A stretch of 64,000 nucleotides of DNA from NCBI GenBank assembly GCA_963837515.1, contig CAWINT010000014.1:62001-126000 (forward strand). The letters run 5' to 3'. The stretch is from RYN-230 sp963837515 (GTDB lineage: Bacteria; Actinomycetota; Actinomycetes; Streptosporangiales; Streptosporangiaceae). Position numbers and translations under genes: made by a program. The notes beneath the pieces are model-generated. The model worked only from the letters and a program-made list of their open reading frames with translations. It was not told the origin of the DNA and made no database searches. Positions 40,501 through 49,402 of this stretch are shown piece after piece. How positions within the stretch are numbered: the first letter of the stretch is position 1; every line of letters starts with the position of its first letter.

Positions 40501-41057
40501 GGTACTTCCCGGCGGTCAGCGACGGCAACGACCTGATCGTGCTGGACGGCGACGGGTCCGAGCGGGAACGGTTCACCTTCCCGCGGCAGCGCCACGACCG
40601 GCACCTGTGCCTGGCCGACTTCTTCCGGCCCCGGGCCGGCGGCCAGCCGGACGTGGTCGCCTTCCAGCTGGTGACCGTGGGCCCGGCGGTCAGCCGGGCC
40701 ACCGCGGAGCTGTTCGCCAAGAACGCCTACCGGGAGTACCTGGAGCTGCACGGGCTGTCGGTCCAGCTCACCGAGGCGCTCGCCGAGTACTGGCACGGGC
40801 GGATCCGGCAGGAGACCGGCCTGGCCGGCGATGACCCAGCCGACCTGGACGGCATCCTGCGGGTGGGCTACCGCGGCTGCCGCTACTCGTTCGGCTACCC
40901 GGCCTGCCCGGACCTGGAGGACCGGGCCAAGGTGGTCCGGCTGCTGGCCCCGGACCGGATCGGGGTCAGCCTGTCCGAGGAGTTCCAGCTGGTCCCCGAG
41001 CAGGCCACGGACGCGCTGATCACCTTCCACCCCGAGGCGAAGTACTTCTCGGCATGA
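37566..41057 (+). CDS. metH: Cobalamin-dependent methionine synthase
   Basis: 1163 aa, normal size. Transfers a methyl group from 5-methyl-THF to homocysteine. Domains in order: homocysteine-binding barrel (DGAMGTMLQ; zinc Cys in LNCATGP and GGCCGTTPEH), pterin-binding domain (FLAIGERTNANGSKAF, LDSTEP), B12 cap and Rossmann domain (cobalt-ligating DVHDIGKN, with SGLLVKSTVVM), and the C-terminal SAM-binding reactivation domain (YDELVETEGRP, GYRGCRYSFGYPACPD). ATG 37566 chosen over an upstream in-frame ATG because it fits the promoter and the family N-terminus. The HAD gene follows with a 4-nt overlap. Confidence 0.96.
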   Translation: MTAAGPAPYLPSPELPAALGQRVLIADGAMGTMLQASDVALSDFEGHEGCNEILNVSRPDVVRAVHDGYLEAGVDAITTNTFGTNLSALGEYGLSDRVGELSEAGARLARAAADAWSTPQRPRWVFGSMGPGTKLPTLGHVTFAELRDAYQRNAAGLLRGGADALIVETAQDLLQAKAAVIGARRAMTAAGVAVPLIAQVTIETTGAMLLGSEIGAALAVLEPLGVSMIGLNCATGPGEMSEHLRYLASRARVPLSCMPNAGLPELTADGARYPLSPDQLAEAHRRFTDEFGLALVGGCCGTTPEHLALVVDRLRGRPAAHRRPRPEPGVASLYSHVPFRQDTSFLAIGERTNANGSKAFREALLDGRYDDCVEIARAQTRDGAHLLDVCVDYVGRDGAADMAEVASRLATAATLPLVLDSTEPEVIRAGLELLAGRAVVNSVNYEDGDGPDSRIARVMPLIAEHGAAVIALTIDEQGQARTADWKVAVTTRLIEDLTRNWGMRVSDIIVDCLTFPIATGQEETRRDAMETIEAIREVKRRYPEVQTTLGVSNVSFGLNPAARAVLNSVFLDECVRAGLDSAIVHAARIMPINRIPDDQLQAALDLIYDRRRDGYDPLARLLELFEGVDAAAVKASRAAELAALPLWERLKRRIIDGEKVGLEADLDEALARRPALEIVNDVLLDGMKTVGDLFGAGQMQLPFVLTSAEVMKLAVGHLEPHMERSGEDGKGRIVLATVRGDVHDIGKNLVDIILSNNGYDVVNIGIKQPLSAIVDAAAEQGADVIGMSGLLVKSTVVMRDNLAELNARGLAGRWPVLLGGAALTRAYVEQDLASLFDGEVRYARDAFEGLRLMDAFMAVKRGVAGVALPPLRERRVRAGARLQVTEPADMPERSDVARDAPVPVPPFTGDRVVKGIPLTDYAAFLDERATFMGQWGLRPARGSGPSYDELVETEGRPRMRMWLERMQTEGLLAAAVVYGYFPAVSDGNDLIVLDGDGSERERFTFPRQRHDRHLCLADFFRPRAGGQPDVVAFQLVTVGPAVSRATAELFAKNAYREYLELHGLSVQLTEALAEYWHGRIRQETGLAGDDPADLDGILRVGYRGCRYSFGYPACPDLEDRAKVVRLLAPDRIGVSLSEEFQLVPEQATDALITFHPEAKYFSA

Positions 41058-41731
41058 CGCTGCAGGCGATCCTGTTCGACATGGACGGGCTCCTGGTCAA
41101 TTCGGAACCGCTCTGGTTCGAGATCGAGGCGCAGATCATGGCCCGGATGGGCGGCCCCTGGAGGCCGGCCGACCAGGAGCACCTCATCGGCGGCTCGCTG
41201 CGCCGGTCCACGGCGTACATGCAGAGCAAAGCGGTGATCCCGGTCGCGGCGGAGACGATCGCCGAGTGGCTCACCGGCGGCATGGCCGACCTGGTGCGCC
41301 GCCGCGGGGTCCCGCTGATGCCCGGCGCGGCCGGCCTGCTGGCCGAGATCACCGCCGCCGGGCTGCCCTCCGCCCTGGTGACCTCGGCGGAACGGGAGAT
41401 CATGGAGGCGGCGCTGGGCTCCATCGGGGTCAGCTTCCCGGTGACGGTGTGCGCCGCCGACGTGATCAAGGGAAAGCCGGATCCCGAGCCGTACCGGCAG
41501 GCCGCCGCCCGGCTCGGGGTGGCGCCCGAGCGCTGTGCCGCGCTGGAGGACTCGCCCACCGGGATCACCTCGGCGCACGCGGCCGGGTGCGCGGTCGTCG
41601 CCGTGCCCAGCGTGCCGCCGCCGGACGGGCTGGCCCGGCTCACCGTGCCCTCCCTGGAGCACCTCGACCTGGGCGCGCTGCGTGCGGTGGTGGCCGGTCA
41701 CCAGCCGCAGGCCATGACGGCCGAGTCCTGA
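41054..41731 (+). CDS. HAD-superfamily phosphatase, beta-phosphoglucomutase-like
   Basis: 225 aa. The HAD motif I nucleophile is LFDMDGLLVNSE; motif II is LVTSAERE; motif III Lys is in VIKGKPDPEPY; motif IV is LEDSPTGITSA. Helical cap between motifs I and II, as in class I beta-PGM-like phosphatases that act on small phosphorylated metabolites. ATG overlaps the metH stop (ATGA), so it is cotranslated with metH; a repair or recycling role in C1 metabolism is conceivable but unproven. Confidence 0.88.
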   Translation: MTLQAILFDMDGLLVNSEPLWFEIEAQIMARMGGPWRPADQEHLIGGSLRRSTAYMQSKAVIPVAAETIAEWLTGGMADLVRRRGVPLMPGAAGLLAEITAAGLPSALVTSAEREIMEAALGSIGVSFPVTVCAADVIKGKPDPEPYRQAAARLGVAPERCAALEDSPTGITSAHAAGCAVVAVPSVPPPDGLARLTVPSLEHLDLGALRAVVAGHQPQAMTAES

Positions 41732-41902
41732 TTCGGTCACAATCCAGGCACGACCCCGCGCTAACCCTGGCGCAGACCAGGCAAAACGGTAGATCCTCCC
41801 GGTAAGAGCCCAGTTGCCGGGGTTACGCACGTCCGTGGGCGGGGTAGAGCAATTTTTTTCCCGCCTGCTTTCCGATCCGCAGAGCAGGGGGAGCCGCGCC
41901 TG
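41732..41902 (+). promoter_or_regulatory. Leader and promoter region of the dipeptide operon
   Basis: 171 nt. It contains a stem CCCGGTAA/TTGCCGGG (41798-41805 with 41814-41821, one G-T pair) and a T7 tract (41853-41859), the longest T run I saw in the window. GGCGGG (41838-41843) can pair with CCCGCC (41860-41865), placing the T tract in the loop. A terminator for the HAD gene or an attenuator is possible. A GGGGGAG Shine-Dalgarno precedes the ATG. Confidence 0.35.
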
Positions 41903-42895
41903 ATGGCAGCACCGCTGGACGTCTCGCCGTCCGGGGAACTGGCACCGGAGATAGCCCCCGGCAGCATCCCCGGCCGGGCCATCGAAGGCCGCTCGCTCGG
42001 CCAGATCGCCTGGCTGCGGCTGCGCCGGGACAAGGTGGCCATGGCCGGCGGTGCGGTGATCGTGCTGCTCATCCTGGTCGCCGTCATCGGCCCGTTCCTG
42101 GTGCAGAACCCCGACACCTACCACGCCAACCTGATCAACCCGACCTACAGCCGGCCGAACGGGCCGTTTGGCGGGGTCTCGATGGCCCACCCGTTCGGGG
42201 TGGAACCGGTCACCGGGCGCGACGTGCTCAGCCGGGTGGTGAACGGCGCCCGGGTGTCGCTGCTGATCGCCTTCCTGTCCACCGCCCTGGCCGTCGGCAT
42301 CGGCGTGGTCATGGGCATCATCGCCGGCTTCTTCGGCGGCTGGGTGGACGCGGTGATCGCCCGGGCGATGGACGTGTTCCTCGCCTTCCCGCTGCTGGTC
42401 TTCGCGATCGCGCTGGTCGGCGTGATCCCCTCGTCAGCCTTCGGCCTGTCCGGCAACGGGCTGCGGATCAGCCTGCTGGTCTTCGTCATCGGCTTCTTCG
42501 CCTGGCCTTACATGGGCCGGATCGTCCGGGGCCAGACCCTGTCGCTGCGCGAGCGCGAGTTCGTGGACGCCGCCCGCAGCATGGGCGCCCGCGGCCCTTA
42601 CATCCTGTTCCGTGAACTGCTGCCCAACCTCGTGGCGCCGATCCTGGTCTACGCCACCCTGCTGATCCCGACCAACATCCTGTTCGAGGCGTCGCTGTCC
42701 TACCTCGGCGTCGGCATCATCCCGCCCCAGGCGAGCTGGGGCGGGATGCTCTCGGACGCCGTGAGCGACGGCTACTGGTCGATCGACCCCGCCTACATGC
42801 TCATTCCCGGCCTGGCCATCTTCATCACGGTCATGGCGTTCAACCTGTTCGGCGACGGGCTGCGCGACGCTCTCGACCCGCGCAGCATCCGATGA
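41903..42895 (+). CDS. Dipeptide/oligopeptide ABC permease (DppC/OppC type)
   Basis: 330 aa. N-terminal cytoplasmic segment, TM1 (MAGGAVIVLLILVAVIGPFLV), a periplasm-side loop with HPFGVEPVTGRDVLSRVVNGARVSL, a hallmark of the DppC group, and five more membrane helices. The EAA loop is REREFVDAARSMGARGPYILF, which contacts the ATPases. In this operon it comes first, before the binding protein, which is unusual. With DppB it forms the channel for peptide uptake. Confidence 0.92.
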   Translation: MAAPLDVSPSGELAPEIAPGSIPGRAIEGRSLGQIAWLRLRRDKVAMAGGAVIVLLILVAVIGPFLVQNPDTYHANLINPTYSRPNGPFGGVSMAHPFGVEPVTGRDVLSRVVNGARVSLLIAFLSTALAVGIGVVMGIIAGFFGGWVDAVIARAMDVFLAFPLLVFAIALVGVIPSSAFGLSGNGLRISLLVFVIGFFAWPYMGRIVRGQTLSLREREFVDAARSMGARGPYILFRELLPNLVAPILVYATLLIPTNILFEASLSYLGVGIIPPQASWGGMLSDAVSDGYWSIDPAYMLIPGLAIFITVMAFNLFGDGLRDALDPRSIR

Positions 42896-42944
42896 CGACC
42901 TTTCCCTCAGGAAACGAAGAGAAATGACAGGAGGCGTTTACCTG

Positions 42945-44729
42945 ATGAGGAGACGCAGCACCTTGGGCCTGGCCGCACTGGGCGCGGCCGCCGCCCTGGC
43001 CCTGGCCGCCTGCGGCGGCAGCAGCGGGAGCGGCGGGAGCGGCGGGAGCGGCGGGAGTTCCAGCTCCGGCGGGTCCGCCGGGTACAACGCCGGCCTCAGC
43101 AGCGTGGTCAACCCGTCCACTCATAAGGGCGGCACGCTGACTTTCGGTGACAGCAGCACGCCGGACTCGACGGACCCGGGCAACACCTACTACGCGTTCA
43201 TGTGGGACCTGACCCGGCTCTACACGATGCCGCTGATGACCTACAAGTCCTGCCCGGGCAAGTGCGGCCTGCAGGTCGTCCCGGACCTGGCCACCGGCCC
43301 TGGCGTGGTCAGCGACAACGGGCTGACCTGGACCTACCACCTCCAGCCGAACATCAAGTTCGAGGACGGCACGACGGTCACCTCGCAGGACGTCAAGTAC
43401 GCGGTCGAGCGCACCTTCGACCGGTCCAAGCTGCCGCTCGGGCCGAACTACTTCTCGCTGCTGCTGGCGCCGCAGAAGCCGGCCTACCCCGGCCCGTACA
43501 CCGACCGGTCCAAGAACCTGATGGGCCTCAAGGCGGTGGACACGCCGAACGCCACCACGGTCGTCTTCCATCTGGCGAAGCCGTTCGCGGACTTCAACTA
43601 CGTGGTGGCGATCCCGCAGACCGCGCCGGTCCCGCCGAACAAGGACACCGGCACCAACTACCAGCTGCACCCGGTGTCCACCGGGCCGTACATGTTCCAG
43701 AGCTACCAGCTGAACAAGCAGACCACGCTGGTGCCTAACCCGCACTGGCAGGCGTCCACCGACCCGAACGCCAAGCAGCTGGCCAGCAAGATCACCATCA
43801 CCTGGAACATGAACGCCAACGACATCGACAGCCGGCTGCTGGCCGGGGACCTGGACGTCGATGCGGCCGGCACCGGCGTGCAGGCGGCGGCCCGGGCCAA
43901 GGTCCTGTCCCAGCCGTCGCTGAAGAATTCCTCCGACAACCCGATCAACGGCTTCCTCTGGTTCACCTACCTCAACACCAAGGTGGCGCCGCTGAACAAC
44001 GTGAACTGCCGGATCGCCGTCGAGTACGCGGCCAACAAGACCAACTACCAGACCGCCTACGGTGGCCCGGTGGCGGGCGGTGCGATCGCCAGCACCGTGA
44101 CCCCGCCCAACGTCGTCGGGCACCAGAGCTTCGATCTGTACGAGGCGACCAGCAAGCCCAACGGGGATGTGGCCAAGGCCAAGGCGGCGCTCAAGGCCTG
44201 CGGGCACCCGGACGGGTTCAGCACCGGGATCGCCTACCGCAGTGACCGGCCCAAGGAGGTCGCGACCGCCCAGGCGCTGCAGGCGTCGCTGGCGCAGGTG
44301 GGCATCAAGCTCTCGCTGCACGGCTACCCGTCCGGCACCTACTTCAGCAACTTCGCAGGCGTGCCCAACTACGTGCACTCCCACAACCTGGGCCTGGACG
44401 TCGGCGGCTGGGGAGCGGACTGGCCGGACGGCTACGGGTTCCTCGACTTCATCGCGGCCGGCAACACGATCAGCCCGGCCGGGAACACCAACATCGAGGA
44501 GCTCAACGACCCGAAGGTGAACAACCTGCTGGACAAGATTGCCACGACCAACGACGCCACCACCCGCAACTCCTACACCGCGCAGATCGACATGCAGATC
44601 ATGAAGGACGCGGCGATTCTGCCCGGGGTGTACGCGAAGGCGCTGCTGTACCGGAGCCCGAACCTGACCAACGTCTACGTTCAGACCTACTACGGCATGT
44701 ACAACTACGCCGTGCTGGGCACGAAGTAG
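42945..44729 (+). CDS. Peptide ABC transporter substrate-binding lipoprotein (SBP family 5)
   Basis: 594 aa from ATG 42945, 10 nt after GGAGG; ATG 42924 is an in-frame alternative. Lipoprotein signal with lipobox LALAAC (Cys at about residue 23), then a Gly/Ser linker with about four GGS repeats, then the family 5 fold: GGTLTFGDSSTPDSTDP, LTWTYHLQPNIKFEDGTTVTSQDVKYAVERTF (quoted in part), and HPVSTGPYMFQSY. It binds peptides or related solutes outside the membrane. A long hairpin follows its stop. Confidence 0.92.
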   Translation: MRRRSTLGLAALGAAAALALAACGGSSGSGGSGGSGGSSSSGGSAGYNAGLSSVVNPSTHKGGTLTFGDSSTPDSTDPGNTYYAFMWDLTRLYTMPLMTYKSCPGKCGLQVVPDLATGPGVVSDNGLTWTYHLQPNIKFEDGTTVTSQDVKYAVERTFDRSKLPLGPNYFSLLLAPQKPAYPGPYTDRSKNLMGLKAVDTPNATTVVFHLAKPFADFNYVVAIPQTAPVPPNKDTGTNYQLHPVSTGPYMFQSYQLNKQTTLVPNPHWQASTDPNAKQLASKITITWNMNANDIDSRLLAGDLDVDAAGTGVQAAARAKVLSQPSLKNSSDNPINGFLWFTYLNTKVAPLNNVNCRIAVEYAANKTNYQTAYGGPVAGGAIASTVTPPNVVGHQSFDLYEATSKPNGDVAKAKAALKACGHPDGFSTGIAYRSDRPKEVATAQALQASLAQVGIKLSLHGYPSGTYFSNFAGVPNYVHSHNLGLDVGGWGADWPDGYGFLDFIAAGNTISPAGNTNIEELNDPKVNNLLDKIATTNDATTRNSYTAQIDMQIMKDAAILPGVYAKALLYRSPNLTNVYVQTYYGMYNYAVLGTK

Positions 44730-44747
44730 CGGGGAGAAAGTGAGGAG

Positions 44748-44785
44748 GCTGGTGCCTGGCCGGGCCCGCCCGGCCAGGCACCAGC
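44748..44785 (+). terminator. 18-bp perfect hairpin inside the dipeptide operon
   Basis: Stem 44748-44765 with 44768-44785 (14 bp plus a 4-nt loop is the realistic core). It lies between the binding-protein stop and the DppB GTG, ending 10 nt before it. Such hairpins downstream of binding-protein genes stabilise the upstream mRNA and reduce read-through, giving excess binding protein. Confidence 0.65.
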
Positions 44786-44795
44786 GCCGCGCATC

Positions 44796-45803
44796 GTGAT
44801 CACATTCATCATCCGGCGGCTGATCGCCACGGTGTTCCTGCTGATCGTGGTCAGCATCATCGTGTACGCGATCTTCTTCCTCATCCCGAGGCTGGCCGGG
44901 CAGAACAGCTACCAGCTGGCCACCCAGTACGTCGGCCGCAACCCGGACCGGTCCGCGGTGCTGGCCATGGAGAACGCGCTCGGCCTGGACAAGCCGCTGT
45001 ACGTGCAGTACGGCGAGTTCCTCAAGGGCATCGTGGCCGGCACCCACTACAACACCGGCACCTCGGTCACCTACTGCCCGCCGCCGTGCTTCGGGTACTC
45101 GTTCAAGAGCCAGCAGCCGGTGTGGCCGCAGATGGTCAGCGACCTGCCGGTGACGGTCTCGCTGGCCATCGGGGCGGCGGTGCTGTGGCTGGTCGGCGGG
45201 GTGACCATCGGGGTCATCTCGGCGCTGCGCCGGGGCAGCGTCTTTGACCGGTTCTCCATGGGCATCGCGCTGGCCGGGGTCTCGCTGCCCATCTTCTTCA
45301 CCGGGCTGATCTCGCTGGCCCTGTTCAGCTACAAGATCCCGATCTTCCCCAACGTGACGTTCGTCCCCTTCACCACCAACCCGCTGCTGTGGGCGCGCAA
45401 CCTGGTGCTGCCGTGGGTCTGCCTGGCGTTCCTGTACGCCGCGCTGTATGCCCGGCTGACCCGGGCGGGCATGCTGGAGACGATGAGCGAGGACTACATC
45501 CGCACCGCCCGGGCGAAAGGCCTGCGGGAACGGGTCGTCATCACCAAACACGGGCTCCGCGCCGCGCTGACCCCCATCGTCACCATCTTCGGCATGGACC
45601 TCGGCCTGCTGCTCGGCGGCGCGATCATCACCGAGTACACGTTTTCGCTGCACGGCCTGGGCCTGTTCACCATCGAGGCGGTGCAGAACCAGGACCTGCC
45701 GGAGATCCTGGGAGTCACCATGCTGGCCGCGTTCTTCATCGTCATCGCCAACCTGGTGGTGGACGTCCTGTACGCCTTCGTCAACCCGAGAGTGCGGGCC
45801 TGA
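44796..45803 (+). CDS. Dipeptide/oligopeptide ABC permease (DppB/OppB type)
   Basis: 335 aa, GTG 44796; no Shine-Dalgarno because the hairpin ends 10 nt before it. Six membrane helices starting FIIRRLIATVFLLIVVSIIVYAIFFLIPR, the DppB signature. The EAA loop SEDYIRTARAKGLRERVVITKHGLRAAL (quoted in part) and GAIITEYTFSLHGLGLF are typical. It carries an extra loop near residues 85-105 with three Cys (TYCPPPCFGYS). The stop overlaps the dppD ATG (TGATG). Confidence 0.92.
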   Translation: MITFIIRRLIATVFLLIVVSIIVYAIFFLIPRLAGQNSYQLATQYVGRNPDRSAVLAMENALGLDKPLYVQYGEFLKGIVAGTHYNTGTSVTYCPPPCFGYSFKSQQPVWPQMVSDLPVTVSLAIGAAVLWLVGGVTIGVISALRRGSVFDRFSMGIALAGVSLPIFFTGLISLALFSYKIPIFPNVTFVPFTTNPLLWARNLVLPWVCLAFLYAALYARLTRAGMLETMSEDYIRTARAKGLRERVVITKHGLRAALTPIVTIFGMDLGLLLGGAIITEYTFSLHGLGLFTIEAVQNQDLPEILGVTMLAAFFIVIANLVVDVLYAFVNPRVRA

Positions 45804-46851
45804 TGGCCGGCGGCACCCTGCTGGACGTCAGGGACCTGCGCATCCAGTTCCCCACCGACGACGGGCTGGTCAAGGCGGTGGACGGGCTGTCGTTCACCCT
45901 GGAGCGCGGCCGCACGCTGGGCATCGTGGGGGAGTCCGGCTCCGGGAAGAGCGTCACCAGCCTCGGCATCATGGGGCTGCATCACGGCAGCCGGGCCCAG
46001 ATCACCGGGCAGATCTGGCTGGACGGCGAGGACCTGGTCGCGGCCACGCCCACCCGGGTCCGCGAGCTGCGCGGCAGCAAGATGGCGATGATCTTCCAGG
46101 ACCCGCTGTCGTCGCTGCACCCGTACTACCCCGTCGGCGCGCAGATCGCCGAGGCCTACCTGGTGCACAACCGGGTGAGCAAGAAGGCGGCCCGGCAGCA
46201 CGCGGTGGACATGCTGGACCGGGTCGGCATCCCGCAGCCGGCCACCCGGGCGGACGACTACCCGCACCAGTTCTCCGGCGGCATGCGGCAGCGGGCCATG
46301 ATCGCCATGGCGCTGAGCTGCGACCCGGAACTGCTCATCGCCGACGAGCCGACCACCGCGCTGGACGTGACCGTCCAGGCGCAGATCCTGGACCTGATCT
46401 GGGACCTGCAGGCCGAGTACCACTCGGCGGTCATCATCATCACCCACGACCTCGGCGTGGTGGCCGAACTGTCCGACGACATCCTGGTCATGTACGCGGG
46501 CCGGATGGCGGAGTACGGCAGCGCCGAGGACATCTTCGGCGAGCCGGGCCACCCCTACACCTGGGGCCTGCTCCGGTCGATGCCCCGGCTGGACAGCGCG
46601 CGGCTGGAGCGGCTGGTCCCCATCAAGGGGACGCCGCCGAGCCTGATCAACGTGCCGCCCGGCTGCCCGTTCCATCCCCGCTGCGCGTACGCCGGCCAGA
46701 CCGGGGGACGCAGCGCCAGTGAGATTCCGGCGCTGCGCGAGATCGCCCCCGGCCACCGGGTGGCCTGCCACCTGACCGCCGACCAGCGGCGGGCCATGCG
46801 CAGCCAGTCCGGCGCGGCCGCGGCCGCCGCGCCCAGCATCCAGGGAGACGT

Positions 46852-46855
<4 letters not shown>
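45803..46855 (+). CDS. Dipeptide ABC transporter ATPase (DppD type)
   Basis: 350 aa. Walker A GESGSGKSV, Q-loop IFQDPLSSLHPYYPVG, signature FSGGMRQRAMIAMAL, Walker B LLIADEPTTALDVT, switch ITHDLGVVAE. The C-terminal oligopeptide-binding region (VPPGCPFHPRCAYA...CHL) holds the Cys residues that bind a 4Fe-4S or structural metal in DppD-like proteins. Coupled to dppB and dppF by overlaps, so stoichiometric expression is likely. Confidence 0.93.
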
Positions 46856-47916
<1,061 letters not shown>

Positions 47917-47947
47917 GTACGGCGTAACGCTGCCGAGGGGAGCGGCC

Positions 47948-48424
47948 ATGACCTACAACGAATTCCCGTGGCTCCCGTTGTGCGGCGGGCTGACCCTGCT
48001 GGGGCTGATCCTGAGCTGGCTGGTCTGGCGCCGCCGCGGCGCGGCCGCGGGGCTGCGGATGGTGGCGGTGTCGCTCATCCCGCTCGCCGCCTATCTGACC
48101 AAGGCGGTCCGGATGCTGTGGCAGATCGGCTCGGCCATCGCCAGCTTTGCCTCGAACCTGCTGCTCTCGCCGCAGGTCTGGGCGGGTATCGGGGTGACCG
48201 TGCTGATCGTGGTCCTCTTCGCCGTCTCCGGCACCATGCGGCGGCGGGGGCGCGGCCAGGTCGCGAGTTCCGCCGGCGGGCCGCCGCGGGCCGCGGGCGG
48301 GCCGCCGCCCGGCAAGGCGCTCAAGCCCGCCGCGGGCAAGCCGGGCCAGGGTAAGCCCGCGACCCCGGCCGACGACGACTTCGGCGAGATCGCCGACATC
48401 CTGCGGCGCCGCGGCATCAGCTGA
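47948..48424 (+). CDS. Uncharacterised three-helix membrane protein with basic tail
   Basis: 158 aa. Hydrophobic segments: LPLCGGLTLLGLILSWLVW, AVSLIPLAAYLTKAVRM and WAGIGVTVLIVVLFAVSG. A cytoplasmic, Gly/Pro/Lys-rich linker (about residues 95-140) leads to a short acidic/basic end (DDDFGEIADILRRRGIS) that looks like a docking peptide. I recognise it only as a conserved-looking actinobacterial membrane protein next to RecB-like genes. GAGGGGAG precedes the ATG. The 3' end overlaps the convergent nuclease by 8 nt. Confidence 0.75.
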   Translation: MTYNEFPWLPLCGGLTLLGLILSWLVWRRRGAAAGLRMVAVSLIPLAAYLTKAVRMLWQIGSAIASFASNLLLSPQVWAGIGVTVLIVVLFAVSGTMRRRGRGQVASSAGGPPRAAGGPPPGKALKPAAGKPGQGKPATPADDDFGEIADILRRRGIS

Positions 48425-49292
48425 GGCCGGCCGCCCCGGCCAGGTCCCCGCCGGGCCCGTCCGCAGCCGCCAGGCCGTCCGCCACCACGTCCGGCCTGGG
48501 CAGCGGCGGCGGGGTGCCGCCGAACGCCGGGCACAGCGCCTGATGCGCGCACCAGGCACACAGCCGCCCCGGCCGGGGCCGCCAGTCCCCGGCCACCCGG
48601 GCCCGCTCGATGGCCTGCCACAGCGCCTCCACCTTCCGCTCGGTGGCCCGCAGGTCGGCCTCGTCCGGGGCATACCGGACGATCTCGCCGTTGCCGAGGT
48701 ACATCAGCTGCAGCAGCCGCGGCACCTGGCCCCGGGCCCGCCACAGCACCAGCGCGTAGAACTTCATCTGGAATAGCGCCCGCGCCTCGAACTCGGCGGG
48801 CGGAGCGGTCCCGGTCTTGTAGTCCACGATCCGGATCGCACCGCCGGGCGCGATGTCCAGCCGGTCGATGTAGCCCCGCAACTGCAGCCCGGAGCTGAGC
48901 TCGGCCTCCACGCGCAGCTCACGGTGGGCCGGCTCCAGGCGCCGCGGGTCCTCCAGGGCGAAGTACCGGTCGAGCATGGCCGCGGCCTCCTGCAGCCAGC
49001 TGAGCCGATCGGCCTCCTCGGGGAACAGCCCGGCCAGGCCGGGATCGGCGCTGAGCAGCCGCTCCCACTCCGGCTGCAGCGCCGCCCGGGCCGTTTCCGG
49101 GGTCCGGTCGGCGGCCGCGCGGTCGAACAGGCGTTCCAGGACCGCGTGCACCAGCGTGCCTCGGGTGGCGGCCGGGCTCGGCGGCTCCGGCAGCCGGTCG
49201 ATGACCCGGAACCGGTAGAGCAGCGGGCAGGTGAGAAAGTCGCCCGCCCGGGACGGGGACAGCGCGCGCACCCCGGTCGTCACATCGGCCAT
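48417..49292 (-). CDS. RecB-family PD-(D/E)XK exonuclease
   Basis: 291 aa. Start ATG 49292, 7 nt after a TAGCCT box. Nuclease core: SPSRAGDFLTCPLLYRFRVID near the N-terminus (Cys ligand plus Tyr), GTLVHAVLERLF, then GYIDRLDIAPGGAIRIVDYKTG with the catalytic Asp and DxK. The C-terminal CAWCAHQALCPAF supplies further Cys residues, as in the 4Fe-4S cluster nucleases of the AddB/Cas4 group. The stand-alone nuclease adjoins trmI/arc in many actinomycetes. Confidence 0.88.
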   Translation of the reverse strand: MADVTTGVRALSPSRAGDFLTCPLLYRFRVIDRLPEPPSPAATRGTLVHAVLERLFDRAAADRTPETARAALQPEWERLLSADPGLAGLFPEEADRLSWLQEAAAMLDRYFALEDPRRLEPAHRELRVEAELSSGLQLRGYIDRLDIAPGGAIRIVDYKTGTAPPAEFEARALFQMKFYALVLWRARGQVPRLLQLMYLGNGEIVRYAPDEADLRATERKVEALWQAIERARVAGDWRPRPGRLCAWCAHQALCPAFGGTPPPLPRPDVVADGLAAADGPGGDLAGAAGLS

Positions 49293-49299
49293 GCCTGGG

Positions 49300-49305
49300 A
49301 GGCTA
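49300..49305 (-). promoter_or_regulatory. -10 box of the RecB-like gene
   Basis: TAGCCT on the minus strand, 7 nt before ATG 49292. Confidence 0.5.
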
Positions 49306-49390
49306 GGGCACGCATCCGACAGTTGCCCGTATTTGCGGCCAGCCCGCCGGCCCGGCGCGCCGGCCGCCGTCACCTGGGCTGCGCAGCACG

Positions 49391-49396
49391 TAGCAT
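49391..49396 (+). promoter_or_regulatory. -10 box of the site-2 protease gene
   Basis: TAGCAT, 6 nt, then GTG 49403; leaderless. The divergent RecB-like promoter is 86 bp away. Confidence 0.5.
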
Positions 49397-49402
49397 CAAG
49401 GC

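Noticed and set aside
42840..45653. 937-codon minus-strand frame opposite the dipeptide operon
   Set aside because: Shadow of the binding-protein and permease genes; His/Arg/Gln-rich without domain signals.
48417..49292. Cas4-type CRISPR nuclease
   Set aside because: Cys cluster and PD-(D/E)XK core resemble Cas4, but context (trmI/arc, housekeeping) and absence of cas genes favour a stand-alone RecB-family nuclease.
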